A program made the translations under genes and the position numbers. Positions 8,978 through 17,011 of a DNA stretch of 64,000 nt are shown here, one piece after another; positions within the stretch are counted from its first letter, which is position 1, and each line of letters opens with the position of its first letter. Under the pieces are notes generated by a model. The model searched no databases and was not told the origin of the DNA. It was given only the letters and a program-made list of their open reading frames with translations. Source of the stretch: Lewinellaceae bacterium (GTDB lineage: Bacteria; Bacteroidota; Bacteroidia; Chitinophagales; Saprospiraceae); contig JACJXX010000002.1 in NCBI GenBank assembly GCA_020636435.1, forward strand, positions 1,054,001 through 1,118,000, given 5' to 3'.

Positions 8978-9352
8978 ATGGAACTCTTATTACTCGACGC
9001 CGGCTTCGGAGGCCTGGGCGAAATGGTCATCAAGGTGTTGCTCAACGCCCTGGCGCTGATGGCAGGAGCCCATCTGCTGAAAGGGGTAGAGATCGAAGAC
9101 TTTACCCGGGCGGTGATCATCGCCGTTTTCTTGTCGGTGCTCAACGCCACTCTGGGTTCTTTTCTCGACTTTATCACCACGCCTCTGCGTTTCCTCACCC
9201 TGGGCCTGTTCGCCTTCGTGGTGGACGCCGCCATGCTGCTGCTGGCCGCTCATTTTATGAAGGGATTTAACATCAGGAATTTCGTTTCGGCCTTTTTCCT
9301 CGCCATCATCTTTTCGATTACCAATGCTGTTTTGTACGCGATATTTTTATAG
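8978..9352 (+). CDS. Phage holin family (superfamily IV-like) membrane protein
   Basis: 124 residues with four predicted membrane segments and the pattern of the bacterial Phage_holin_4_2 / YvlD-like family: NALALMAGAHLLKGVEI, RAVIIAVFLSVLNAT, LRFLTLGLFAFVVDAAML and FILGIIFS-like ending. These proteins are common in non-phage bacterial genomes and the true role is unknown. Directly follows the small coiled-coil gene. A long hairpin lies just after the stop. Confidence 0.8.
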   Translation: MELLLLDAGFGGLGEMVIKVLLNALALMAGAHLLKGVEIEDFTRAVIIAVFLSVLNATLGSFLDFITTPLRFLTLGLFAFVVDAAMLLLAAHFMKGFNIRNFVSAFFLAIIFSITNAVLYAIFL

Positions 9353-9356
9353 TTTT

Positions 9357-9408
9357 AGTCGTGAGGCCATTTTGCCCCGCAGGGCATTTTGAAAATGGCC
9401 TCACGACT
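9357..9408. terminator. Long perfect hairpin, likely terminator
   Basis: AGTCGTGAGGCCATTTT (9357-9373) is an exact reverse complement of 9392-9408, giving a 17-bp stem with an inner GCCC/GGGC stem, followed by TTTT. It separates the holin-like gene from the following lipoprotein gene. Confidence 0.75.
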
Positions 9409-9427
9409 TTTCCTAAATCCAGAGCCT

Positions 9428-9883
9428 ATGCGTACTTCCTTGTTCTTCCTCACCATTCTCTTATTGACCACCTCCTCCTGCCTGTTTTCCCGTAAAGCAG
9501 CCGGCAAAAAAGAGGCCGAAACTGCTATGAAAGCCGTCTACAGCACCTTCACCCGGGCTTACAAGCAGGCAGATGCAGCCATGGTGGCCAACTTGTATAC
9601 CGAGGATGCCTATTACCTCGAGCCCAACACCCTGATCATTCAGGGCAGAGACACCATTCAAGCCAACTTCGAACGCTTCCTGGGGCGCTTCTCCCCCGGC
9701 GCCGGCCCTGATATCCGCTTCGAGATCATCGATCGGCAAATTTCCGGCAATCAGGCTTATGATATTGGCTATTACCTTTTCAACGGCCAACGCTCGGGGA
9801 AATTCATCGTGCTCTGGCAGCAGCAGCCGGACGGCCGGTGGCTGATTCGGGCGGATGGGTTTAGCGGGCTGGGGGGAGGGTGA
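9428..9883 (+). CDS. Lipoprotein with NTF2/SnoaL-like (DUF4440-type) domain
   Basis: 151 residues from ATG at 9428. A lipobox (TTSSC) closes the signal peptide at residue 19 or so, so the protein is probably lipid-anchored in the envelope. The rest has the NTF2-like fold pattern of DUF4440/SgcJ-type proteins: an N-terminal helix around YSTFTRAYKQADAAMVANLY, then EDAYYLEPN, a DTIQANFERFLG helix and a final strand set ending WLIRADGFS. Ligand or reaction unknown. The in-frame start at 9389 lies inside the hairpin and is unlikely. Confidence 0.8.
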   Translation: MRTSLFFLTILLLTTSSCLFSRKAAGKKEAETAMKAVYSTFTRAYKQADAAMVANLYTEDAYYLEPNTLIIQGRDTIQANFERFLGRFSPGAGPDIRFEIIDRQISGNQAYDIGYYLFNGQRSGKFIVLWQQQPDGRWLIRADGFSGLGGG

Positions 9884-10023
9884 GCGGTTTTTGTGCAAAC
9901 GTGTAATGGCACTGTTTATGAAGGGTGCTTTTAAGAAGCAATCGATGCAATACCTGGAGCAGTTCAAGGCTTTCGCGGAAGGTGCCAGGGATTGAGATAA
10001 CTCAACTTTTTTTATTCCCTCAC

Positions 10024-10174
10024 GTAACTGTTCAGCATGAGATATGAAATACACCTGGCGCAAAATTTTGTAGGCTTTTTCTGTCGGAACCCCTTCTCAT
10101 TCCCCTCGGGAGGGGAAGGGTGGCTTACAAAATTTTGCGCCAGGCTTCATACAATCATGATGCTGAATAGTCAC
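10024..10174. repeat. Palindromic element family A, copy 2
   Basis: Second copy of the element at 6724-6893. Outer arms GTAACTGTTCAGCATGA and TGATGCTGAATAGTCAC, and inner arms CCTGGCGCAAAATTTTGTAG and CAAAATTTTGCGCCAGG, are reverse complements. The centre is shorter than in copy 1. The right edge overlaps the last codon of the LamG/T9SS gene by a few bases. Most of the 287-bp gap 9884-10170 is this element. Confidence 0.82.
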
Positions 10175-13100
10175 TCCCTCACCACCGTTTTTACCCACAC
10201 GCCATCCTCCCCCTGCAGGCGGATGACGTACATTCCTTTCGGATAGGCTTCCAGGTTCAACTTCCGTTGCGCGCTTTGTCCATCGTGGCGGAAACGCTGC
10301 TCTGCCAGCACCTGCCCGGTAAGGCTTAGCAATTGCAACCTGGCATCCTGGGCCCGGAAACCCTCCATCTCTACCGTTACCTCCCCCGGCGTGGGGTTAG
10401 GATAAGCGCTGAAACGGCGCGGGCGGGTGAGATTCTCATTGCCCACCGTCATCGGCATGATGAAGTCGAAGTCAATGCTGCTGCCGAATTCGCTCTCGAA
10501 GCTTTTCAAAGGCAGCTGTATGCTTGGATTATAGTATCGCTTGAAGCTGGCCTGGCCGGTGCCCCGGATATCTCCTATCGCGTCCCAGTACCAGTAGTAG
10601 AGGCCGTCGCCGGCGTCGTCTTCGATGTGCAGGGTATAGCAACCGGGCGGCAGGTCGACCTCGTCGATGTAGAGGGTGCTGGCCTGCATGTTGTCGCGGG
10701 AGAGCACCACTTCGCCGGCGGCATTGCGGAAGGCATAGCGGTTCTCGCCGGGCCGCAGGTTGGTGCGGAAGTGGAACTGAAGGCGTTCTACCTCAAAGAG
10801 GATCGGTTTCGTGAATTCAGAATAGGCGGTGTTGTTCGGGCTGTAGGCGTCGGCCTGGCCGTTCACCTCCAGGATGTTTGCCTGGAAGGCCCCTTCTTCT
10901 TCAACCGTATTCCAGAAGGCCATATCCGGAGTGGGCAATTCGACGATAGCGGTGTCCAGGAAAGCCAGGTTGCCCGTCCATTCGTAACTCAGCGCCGGGC
11001 CGCCCAGCAGGCGGTATTCCAGCAGCAGGCGGGTGACGGGAGTAGCGCCCGTGTTTTTCACCACTATCATGGGTTGGTTGCAAGCCGGATTGATCCGGGC
11101 AAACTCTACCCGCCCGCTGGGGCGCATGATGCTCTCGATGGCAGCGTCCAGCTCAAAGTTGGGCGGGCCGTAGGAGACGAGCTGGGTGGAAACCAGGTAG
11201 TTGGCGCTGCTGAGGAATGGGCCGTTCAGGCCGTAATCTACCTCTGCGCTGCCTCCGGGGCTAACCCTGTCGGTGATCTCGAATTCGTGCACCTCGGTAG
11301 GATCGCCCGGGCACCAGCCGGCGCGGTCAAACAGCCAGGTGCCGCCCTGGGGGTAGATCGGAATGTCGCCGCACTCCTTCCACACCTGGAACGGAAATTC
11401 CTGTTCGCCTCCGTCCAGGTTGAGGTAGTGTTCGCGAGGGGTGAACTCGCCGTTCTGCTCGTGGCCGGTAATGGAGGCGCGGATCTTGAAGCCTGCGGCA
11501 TCAACCCGCAGGGGCAACTGCCGGGGCTCGAAGAAGCGTTCATCCTGAATCTGGTCGAACCAGGCCCGGCGGAAAGGCCAGATGTTCTGTATGCCCAGCA
11601 CATCGCGTGGGGGCGTGCCCTTTATGAAGTGGAAGCTGATATCGAGCTCTTCCTGGTACTGGCCGCCCAGTTCCACCGACAGGAATTTCTCGCCGCGCAG
11701 GACGGGCGTGTAGTCGGTCACGTCAAACCAGAAAGTTTTGCCCTGGGGCCCCAGGCTCAGGCCGTTTCCGTAAGGGGTGACCAGGGAAAGCAGCTCAAAC
11801 TTGGCGTCCTGTTTCTGATAATAGGCAAGCGTACCCGGGACGATGCTTCCTTCGGCAGTTACGGGGAAAGTTTCCAGGACGTTGCCTTGTTCGTCGAACA
11901 GAGGCTGTTCGATGGCGTGCCAGGCAAACTGGGTGTCGAGGGCCGCCAAAGCATTGTTGGCATCTACCTCGTACCGGATGACGGCATACGGGGAGTTTTG
12001 CGTGGAATCCACTACTATGCTTTCTGATTCTACAGGATTTCCGGCATAACTGCCGGCGATAAAAGTGAGGGCCGGCCGTTCAAAGCTGGAGTAAAAACCT
12101 TTAAACAGCGACGCCCCCCGGTGGCTCCTTCGGGGAGGAGCGCTGAAGATGGCGGCGTCGTGGCCATTGGCGGAGGCGTCAGCAGCAGCAGCGCCCGCAG
12201 CCTCGTCAAATTGGTAATAGGCGGCCAGTTCGCTCCATTCCGGATGCGCCGGGTTCAGGGGCCGGAACATCCAGTCGTGGATATCCTGCTCGCCGAGCGC
12301 CTTTTTCCAGATGCAAAACTCATCAATGGCGCCGTAATAGGCATTGCCGCCAAGCGCCGCGCCGCCGATAACGAAATTTTGAATATCGATGGGCTTGGTT
12401 TTTCCGGTGCCGCTGTGCCAGAGCTGGCCATTGAGGTAAATCTTCATCTCTCCCGAGGCGGCATTTTTAGTGAAGGCCCAGTGGTTCCATTTGCCGGCGA
12501 AATCTTCGGGGTTGGCGTCTTTTTCAATGCGGTCGTAGCCGCCGCCGTCGTTGCCGCAATCCCAGTACACCCGGCTGTTGCCCCAGGGCAGGTGCACGTT
12601 GATCTGCCGCTGGTTATTGGCATCGTTGCCTTCGAAAATAGAAGAATTGACGGGCAGGGTATTGGGATCGCCGTAGCACCAGAAGGAGACGGTGACCTCC
12701 TGGCTGATGTCTTCGAAAGCGGCAGCCGGAGGCTTCACCGCGCCATAGCCATTGAACTCCAGGTATCGGTCGGCGCCAGTGGTGGCCAGCTGGCTGGAAA
12801 AGGCGGCCTGGTTGTTGGCCAGCACTACCGGCAGGCTGCCGCTGGGATTGGTGTAACTGAGTTCCAGCAGCAGGTTGGCCGTTCCATCCCAGTCGAAGGG
12901 GCGGATGGGTAAAATATTGACGCCGGGGGTAAAGCTGGTGTTGCGAAAATACACCTCGGTGAAACCCTCCGGGCCGGGAGGCGAATCGGCAGAAAGCGCC
13001 GTCAGGCTGGTGGGCTTCAGGCGGATGCGCAGGAAGGCCGCCCCGCCGCCGGCTTCCTGAATGTGGAACCCGAGCTTGGCAAACGGGTTGCCCTGAGCAG

Positions 13101-13710
13101 CGATCAACTGCAGCTCTTCGGCTTTGTAAAGAAAAAGCATCCTGCCCGTAGGGTTGCCTAAGGTGATGGGGATGCCAAAATCGGAGGGCAAAACCGCTTG
13201 TTCGTCCTCAACAGAAACAACGCCATATTGCACATCGTACTGGTTGTATTGCTGATAGGTGTAAGTAGGCTGGCCGGTGTAGGGGAAAGTATCGCCGCTG
13301 TAACCCGGGATAACAAAATCAGGGTGCGTGGCCCGGGTGGAGTCCACCATGGAAGGGTCGGTGATGAAGGTATTGCAACTGTAGTCCCACTCGCGGCAGC
13401 CCACATTGCCGCTGCCCACGGCGTTGTCGTGGCAGCGCATGTTGTAGCGCATGAGGATCTTTTCGTATTGGGTGCCCGGCTCGTCCGGAAACTGATAGTA
13501 GCCGGAGCGGTTATCGGATTGCCAGGTGAGGGTTTGCACCACGATGGTGTCTTGTGCGGAAAGCCCGGAATTTAGGATGAGGATGAGGATGAGGATGAGG
13601 TTGAGGTTGAGGTTGAGGTTGAGGTTGAGGCTAAGGCTAGGGTTGAGGTTGAGGTTGAGGTTGAGGTTGAGGTTGGAAAAGAGTGCTGGTTGCTTTTTCG
13701 TTGCGGCCAT
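10171..13710 (-). CDS. Large secreted LamG-domain protein with type IX secretion sorting domain
   Basis: 1179 residues. After a short basic start (MAATKKQPALFSN) the signal-peptide core is encoded by a hexanucleotide repeat giving alternating Asn-Leu and Ile-Leu, ending SGLSAQ, a plausible signal peptidase I site. A concanavalin A-like/LamG domain lies around residues 320-490 (EVTVSFWCYG, KWNHWAFTKN, YGAIDEFCIWKKAL). A metal- or glycan-associated region (YNMRCHDNAVGSGNVGCREWDYSC) near 90-115 resembles sequences in peptide-N-glycosidase F-like proteins. The last 75 residues form a type A sorting domain (SAYPNPTPGEV ... YVIRLQ), so the protein should cross the outer membrane by T9SS. Function unknown. 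Transcribed convergently with the preceding lipoprotein gene. Confidence 0.85.
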   Translation of the reverse strand: MAATKKQPALFSNLNLNLNLNLNPSLSLNLNLNLNLNLILILILILNSGLSAQDTIVVQTLTWQSDNRSGYYQFPDEPGTQYEKILMRYNMRCHDNAVGSGNVGCREWDYSCNTFITDPSMVDSTRATHPDFVIPGYSGDTFPYTGQPTYTYQQYNQYDVQYGVVSVEDEQAVLPSDFGIPITLGNPTGRMLFLYKAEELQLIAAQGNPFAKLGFHIQEAGGGAAFLRIRLKPTSLTALSADSPPGPEGFTEVYFRNTSFTPGVNILPIRPFDWDGTANLLLELSYTNPSGSLPVVLANNQAAFSSQLATTGADRYLEFNGYGAVKPPAAAFEDISQEVTVSFWCYGDPNTLPVNSSIFEGNDANNQRQINVHLPWGNSRVYWDCGNDGGGYDRIEKDANPEDFAGKWNHWAFTKNAASGEMKIYLNGQLWHSGTGKTKPIDIQNFVIGGAALGGNAYYGAIDEFCIWKKALGEQDIHDWMFRPLNPAHPEWSELAAYYQFDEAAGAAAADASANGHDAAIFSAPPRRSHRGASLFKGFYSSFERPALTFIAGSYAGNPVESESIVVDSTQNSPYAVIRYEVDANNALAALDTQFAWHAIEQPLFDEQGNVLETFPVTAEGSIVPGTLAYYQKQDAKFELLSLVTPYGNGLSLGPQGKTFWFDVTDYTPVLRGEKFLSVELGGQYQEELDISFHFIKGTPPRDVLGIQNIWPFRRAWFDQIQDERFFEPRQLPLRVDAAGFKIRASITGHEQNGEFTPREHYLNLDGGEQEFPFQVWKECGDIPIYPQGGTWLFDRAGWCPGDPTEVHEFEITDRVSPGGSAEVDYGLNGPFLSSANYLVSTQLVSYGPPNFELDAAIESIMRPSGRVEFARINPACNQPMIVVKNTGATPVTRLLLEYRLLGGPALSYEWTGNLAFLDTAIVELPTPDMAFWNTVEEEGAFQANILEVNGQADAYSPNNTAYSEFTKPILFEVERLQFHFRTNLRPGENRYAFRNAAGEVVLSRDNMQASTLYIDEVDLPPGCYTLHIEDDAGDGLYYWYWDAIGDIRGTGQASFKRYYNPSIQLPLKSFESEFGSSIDFDFIMPMTVGNENLTRPRRFSAYPNPTPGEVTVEMEGFRAQDARLQLLSLTGQVLAEQRFRHDGQSAQRKLNLEAYPKGMYVIRLQGEDGVWVKTVVRE
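13574..13676. repeat. Hexanucleotide tandem repeat inside signal-peptide coding sequence
   Basis: About 17 units of GAGGAT/GAGGTT with a few GAGGCT/AAGGCT variants on the plus strand. Read on the coding strand they give Leu-Ile and Leu-Asn dipeptides. Because units are 6 bp, gain or loss keeps the reading frame while changing the length of the hydrophobic core. Confidence 0.95.
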
Positions 13711-13920
13711 TAGATGACTGTTTTTTTGCGAAAATAGTCAAAACCGGACAGGATTGGAGGAAAGGGGCCAGGATTTCCTGGATTATTGGGATTTTTGTGG
13801 GTGGATGCATTTTGGAGCTATGGTGTATCAGGGTATCAGTGTATTGGCGCAGGAGGCCTGGCGGGAGATATTCAGGAAATCATTAATTTAGCGGCTTGCA
13901 ATAAAACTTGGAGTTCAACC

Positions 13921-15096
13921 ATGAGGAAAAAGCCAGCGCTCTTGCTGTTGCTGACACTGCTATTTGCCCAATGCACCAGCGTAAAAAAGCTGTTGCGGCA
14001 AGGCGAAGTAATCAAAGCAGGCATCAGCCAGCCCATCGAATTTGAGTACCAAAACCGGCTGTTATTTGTCGACGTTAGGGTCAACGGGCTGCCCCGGCGG
14101 TTCATCATCGACAGCGGCGCGCCAACTGTAGTCAGCCAGGAGCTAAGGGAAGAGCTGCAACTCAAAAGGGTAAAATCAACCCAGGTTTCCGATTCTCAGA
14201 ATAACCGTTCGAAGCTGGAATTCGTAAGGCTCGAAAGCCTGGCCTTTGGCGGAGTGGAGATCGCCCATTCGGCTGCCCTGGCAACGGACCTGAGCCTCTT
14301 CCATTGCCTGGGTATCGACGGATTGCTGGGGGCCAACGCAATGTCGCACTTCGACTGGGAGGTGGATTATCAGGAGGAAACGATTGGGCTGTACCGCAAA
14401 GGCGGTGCCGGACAACCTGAGGCATCCTACAAGATCGCCATTCCGTTTACAACCAACGCCCAGGGCACTCCGGACCTGGAGATCGGCATTCCCGGCCGGC
14501 TCTCCACCTCCGGCCTCACCCTCGACCTGGGCTCCACCCGGGGCATTTCGATCCGAAAAACCGACAAGCTGAACATCCGGCAGGACAGCGCCTCCACTTT
14601 TTCCTACGGCCGCACCTCCAAGGGCATCTTCGGAGCCAATACCGACACCACCTGGTATTTTCAGGTGGACAGCCTGCTCATCGGCGATGCCCTTTTTGGG
14701 CCAACCGTGATTACCTCCTTCAATACCAGCAACAAGATCGGCAACCGCTTCTGGGAAAATTACAAGTTGCTCATTAGCTGGAGCAGCCAACGTTTGTATC
14801 TCAGCCCCCGGAATGCAACCTCCCCCCAACTGCCGCCGGAACTGCTCAAGATCGGCTACGAGGACGGGGCCGTGCGCATTCTAACCGTCTATCAAAAGCT
14901 CGCGCAGGCCAATGACAGGATCGAGCCGGGAGATGAGGTCACAGCAATAAATGGAGCCTCAACGGAGGGAATATCCCTCGAAGAGTACTGTGCGCTCCGG
15001 GAAGGAGTTTGGGAGGAGTTGCAACTGAAGGCCAGGGGAAAAGAAAGCGGGGAAATTATGGAAATAACCCTCAACCGGGATGAGTTGGAGTGGTGA
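13921..15096 (+). CDS. Lipoprotein: retropepsin/pepsin-like aspartyl protease with C-terminal PDZ domain
   Basis: 391 residues from ATG at 13921. Lipobox (LLFAQC) near residue 19. Two lobes of an aspartyl protease follow: RFIIDSGAPTVVS near 62-75 with the catalytic Asp, and LTLDLGSTRGIS near 200 at the place of the second Asp. A PDZ domain follows at about 305-385 (RILTVYQKLA, IEPGDEVTAINGAS). Such clan AA proteins with PDZ are frequent in Bacteroidota and likely act in the envelope. Earlier in-frame starts from 13786 lie in A+T-rich leader DNA and give no signal peptide. Confidence 0.85.
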   Translation: MRKKPALLLLLTLLFAQCTSVKKLLRQGEVIKAGISQPIEFEYQNRLLFVDVRVNGLPRRFIIDSGAPTVVSQELREELQLKRVKSTQVSDSQNNRSKLEFVRLESLAFGGVEIAHSAALATDLSLFHCLGIDGLLGANAMSHFDWEVDYQEETIGLYRKGGAGQPEASYKIAIPFTTNAQGTPDLEIGIPGRLSTSGLTLDLGSTRGISIRKTDKLNIRQDSASTFSYGRTSKGIFGANTDTTWYFQVDSLLIGDALFGPTVITSFNTSNKIGNRFWENYKLLISWSSQRLYLSPRNATSPQLPPELLKIGYEDGAVRILTVYQKLAQANDRIEPGDEVTAINGASTEGISLEEYCALREGVWEELQLKARGKESGEIMEITLNRDELEW

Positions 15097-15109
15097 GGCG
15101 CTTTGTTTT

Positions 15110-15289
15110 TCACCCGCCTGACGGATGAACCTGCGCCTGCATCCAGGCAACGTATTCAGGCAATTTTTCTCCTAAAAAATTAGGAAGATTAAGCAAATAA
15201 AAGTTCTTGCCGCCTGGGGTAGTGGCTTGTTGCAAAAGGATAGGCCCAGCGTACAATCTCAGAGCAAAGGAGTGATTGGCCACCTCCAT
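15110..15289 (-). CDS. Short open frame, possible gene remnant
   Basis: 59 residues from ATG at 15289, with balanced composition unlike a random frame (for example RLYAGPILLQQATTPGG and YLLNLPNFLGEKLPEYVAW). The frame stays open some ten codons further upstream. It looks like the C-terminus of a lost protein between two convergent genes; no family recognised. It may equally be chance. The rest of the 300-bp gap shows nothing definite. Confidence 0.25.
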   Translation of the reverse strand: MEVANHSFALRLYAGPILLQQATTPGGKNFYLLNLPNFLGEKLPEYVAWMQAQVHPSGG

Positions 15290-15399
15290 AAACTGCGGGG
15301 TATGTTCAAATCTGGACAGCCCCTAACAACAATTGAGCAATTTCACCCTGAGCTTGTCGAAGGGCAGCAATCACCCTTGCGTAAAGCCCAGCGCAATGT

Positions 15400-16131
15400 T
15401 CACACGTTCAGAATGGATTTATACACTTTTTGTAAAGAGATCGAGGTATCCAGAATAGGAATCTGATCTTCTAAAGAATTAAGGTCGAGGTTGCGCCATT
15501 CCTTGGGACTGATACGGATGTAGGTAGAAGCCCATACGTGTTCCTGTTCTATAAAGATCACCTGTTGCAGGGAGGGAAGCTGTTTGTAATCGCTCAGTTT
15601 GTCGGAGAGGTCGAACTCGCGGGTGCTGTCGGACAGCACTTCCACCAACAGCCAGGGGTTCGTAACACCCGTGACCGCCCGGCGGTTGAATTTGTAGGTT
15701 TTTTGTTCCACCGGGCCTTCTACAACGGTCACATCGGCATTGCAGCCCTTGCGGTCTTCGGCAATAAATAAGCGGACATTACTGCCAAGAACCTGAAATC
15801 CGGAACCCGTTTTATTTAAAGTTTCCGATAAAAGAGTGATCATCCGGGCAACGATCAGTTCATGAATTACACTTGCTTCCCCCATAATGGCGTTGGTTTG
15901 TTCGTCGATTTCCAGAAAAGAGATCACGTGCCCATCCCGGTAGTGGATGCGGTAGTTGCAATCTTCGGAGAGCGCAAGGTACTCCTCGAAGGTAGCCGGC
16001 GCGCGCAGCTCCCGGACACCGAGCTCCATGCGCGCCTCCATCGTTTTAGGCCAGTGCCGCCGCTTGCGGAACGGCTCGGAAGTACGAACGGCGGCTAATT
16101 TGGCGGGTTGTTGCTCGCTGGCGGTTGGCAT
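15400..16131 (-). CDS. Uma2-family (DUF820) putative restriction endonuclease-like protein
   Basis: 243 residues. The Uma2 fold is indicated by the N-terminal segment TFEEYLALSEDCNYRIHY, then SVIHELIVARMITLLSETL, and the PD-(D/E)xK-like core VRLFIAEDRKGCNADVTVV and NPWLLVEVLSDSTREFDLSDK followed by YKQLPSLQQVIFI. These proteins are widespread, often in many copies, and of unknown biological role. The first 35 residues are basic and poorly conserved, so the true start may be the internal Met near residue 31. Divergent or isolated from neighbours. Confidence 0.85.
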   Translation of the reverse strand: MPTASEQQPAKLAAVRTSEPFRKRRHWPKTMEARMELGVRELRAPATFEEYLALSEDCNYRIHYRDGHVISFLEIDEQTNAIMGEASVIHELIVARMITLLSETLNKTGSGFQVLGSNVRLFIAEDRKGCNADVTVVEGPVEQKTYKFNRRAVTGVTNPWLLVEVLSDSTREFDLSDKLSDYKQLPSLQQVIFIEQEHVWASTYIRISPKEWRNLDLNSLEDQIPILDTSISLQKVYKSILNV

Positions 16132-16189
16132 ATTGATCTTTTTTAGTGTTTTGTAAAGATAGGGAAAAAATGGATGCTATGCCGTCCCG

Positions 16190-16717
16190 TCAAAGCTCCT
16201 GCACCGCCACTTCCAAAGTATCGGTGTCCAACACCACGCAAGTCGCGGGGATGTCCTTCAGCGCCGCTCCGTTGTAGCCCATTATAGCGCCCGGGTTCAG
16301 CAGCAGCGCCTCCCCATTGCCCGCCGATCCCACCCATTCGCCAGGGTTGAGCTGGTGGTCGTGGCCGTAACAGACAACATCGTACTGGCCACTTTCCGCC
16401 AGGAGGCGGCCCTTATCCGGGTAGTGGTTCATGGCCAGCGTCCTGCCGCCGAACTCGCCGCGGAAGTACTCGCCGTGGAGATGGATATTCGGGAAGTTGG
16501 CCGCCACGCGAATGAAGCTGGCCACATCGCCGTCGTTGTTGCCCAGCACGATGTGGATGGGTTTGGGGTAGCCCTGGCCCAGCAGTTTGATGATGAAGGG
16601 GGCGCAGAGGTCGCCGCAGCAGAGCAGGGCGTCGGTTTCTTTTACTGCAGGTGCGTCCAGGGCTTTTTGCAGGTTCCAGACGTTGTCGTGGATGTCGGAG
16701 AGGATGGTGAGTTTCAT
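16190..16717 (-). CDS. YfcE/MJ0936-family metallophosphoesterase
   Basis: 175 residues from ATG at 16717. Calcineurin-like phosphoesterase motifs are all visible: LSDIHDN, LLCCGDLC, VLGNNDGD, MNHYPDKG and CYGHDHQ, ending in NPGAI. Likely a cytosolic Mn-dependent phosphodiesterase of unknown physiological substrate. The frame extends to a TTG at 16768 but the motif LTILSDIHDN at residues 2-11 fits the family start. Two palindromic sites lie directly upstream at 16776-16830 and could control it. Confidence 0.9.
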   Translation of the reverse strand: MKLTILSDIHDNVWNLQKALDAPAVKETDALLCCGDLCAPFIIKLLGQGYPKPIHIVLGNNDGDVASFIRVAANFPNIHLHGEYFRGEFGGRTLAMNHYPDKGRLLAESGQYDVVCYGHDHQLNPGEWVGSAGNGEALLLNPGAIMGYNGAALKDIPATCVVLDTDTLEVAVQEL

Positions 16718-16775
16718 GGATGAGCGTTTTAGCAAACTGGCTTTGTAGGTATAAAGCAAACACCTCAATCACAAA

Positions 16776-16798
16776 ATTGCTATTTGAGATAGCAGTTT
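16776..16798. promoter_or_regulatory. Palindromic site, ATTGCTATTTGAGATAGCAGT type
   Basis: Imperfect palindrome (GCTATTTGAGATAGC core) about 60 bp upstream of the phosphoesterase start. It shares its core with 16805-16830 and 30904-30929. Either an operator for a repressor or a recombination-related repeat. Confidence 0.5.
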
Positions 16799-16804
16799 TA
16801 TGAA

Positions 16805-16830
16805 ATTTTTGCTATTTCAGATAGCAAAAC
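16805..16830. repeat. 26-bp palindromic direct repeat, left boundary of accessory island
   Basis: Starts ATTTTTGCTATTTCAG and continues ATAGCAAAAC. It matches 30904-30929 at 25 of 26 positions in the same orientation. The two copies enclose the XRE-ImmA, PIN and NACHT genes with their insertion sequences (14.1 kb). It could be an attachment-site pair or a pair of operators. Confidence 0.5.
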
Positions 16831-16920
16831 GAGGTTTTCTGTTAAGACCTCAGGCCGTGGCTTCACTTTCCGCCTTCCGGAAAAGTCTTTGTAATGCCAG
16901 TAATATACAAACGCCCTTCG

Positions 16921-16974
16921 TTGTTTACAAAAAAGGTTGACATTTTGACTTATAATCTGCATTTTTGTAAACAA
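16921..16974. promoter_or_regulatory. Inverted-repeat operator candidate upstream of XRE-ImmA gene
   Basis: TTGTTTACAAAAA (16921-16933) and its exact reverse complement (16962-16974) flank a promoter-like stretch with TTGACA-, TTGACT- and TATAAT-like hexamers, 38 bp before the XRE-ImmA start. The arrangement is what an autoregulating XRE repressor would use. Binding is inferred. Confidence 0.5.
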
Positions 16975-17011
16975 ATAGTATGTACACTTCATGTGAATTC
17001 TAAGGACTGCC

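Noticed and set aside
8978..9352. Holin-like gene as evidence of a prophage
   Set aside because: No other phage genes adjoin it; this family is common as a single chromosomal gene.
10333..12027. 564-residue open frame antisense to the LamG/T9SS gene
   Set aside because: Shadow of the coding strand with no recognisable motif; the sense protein has clear LamG and sorting domains.
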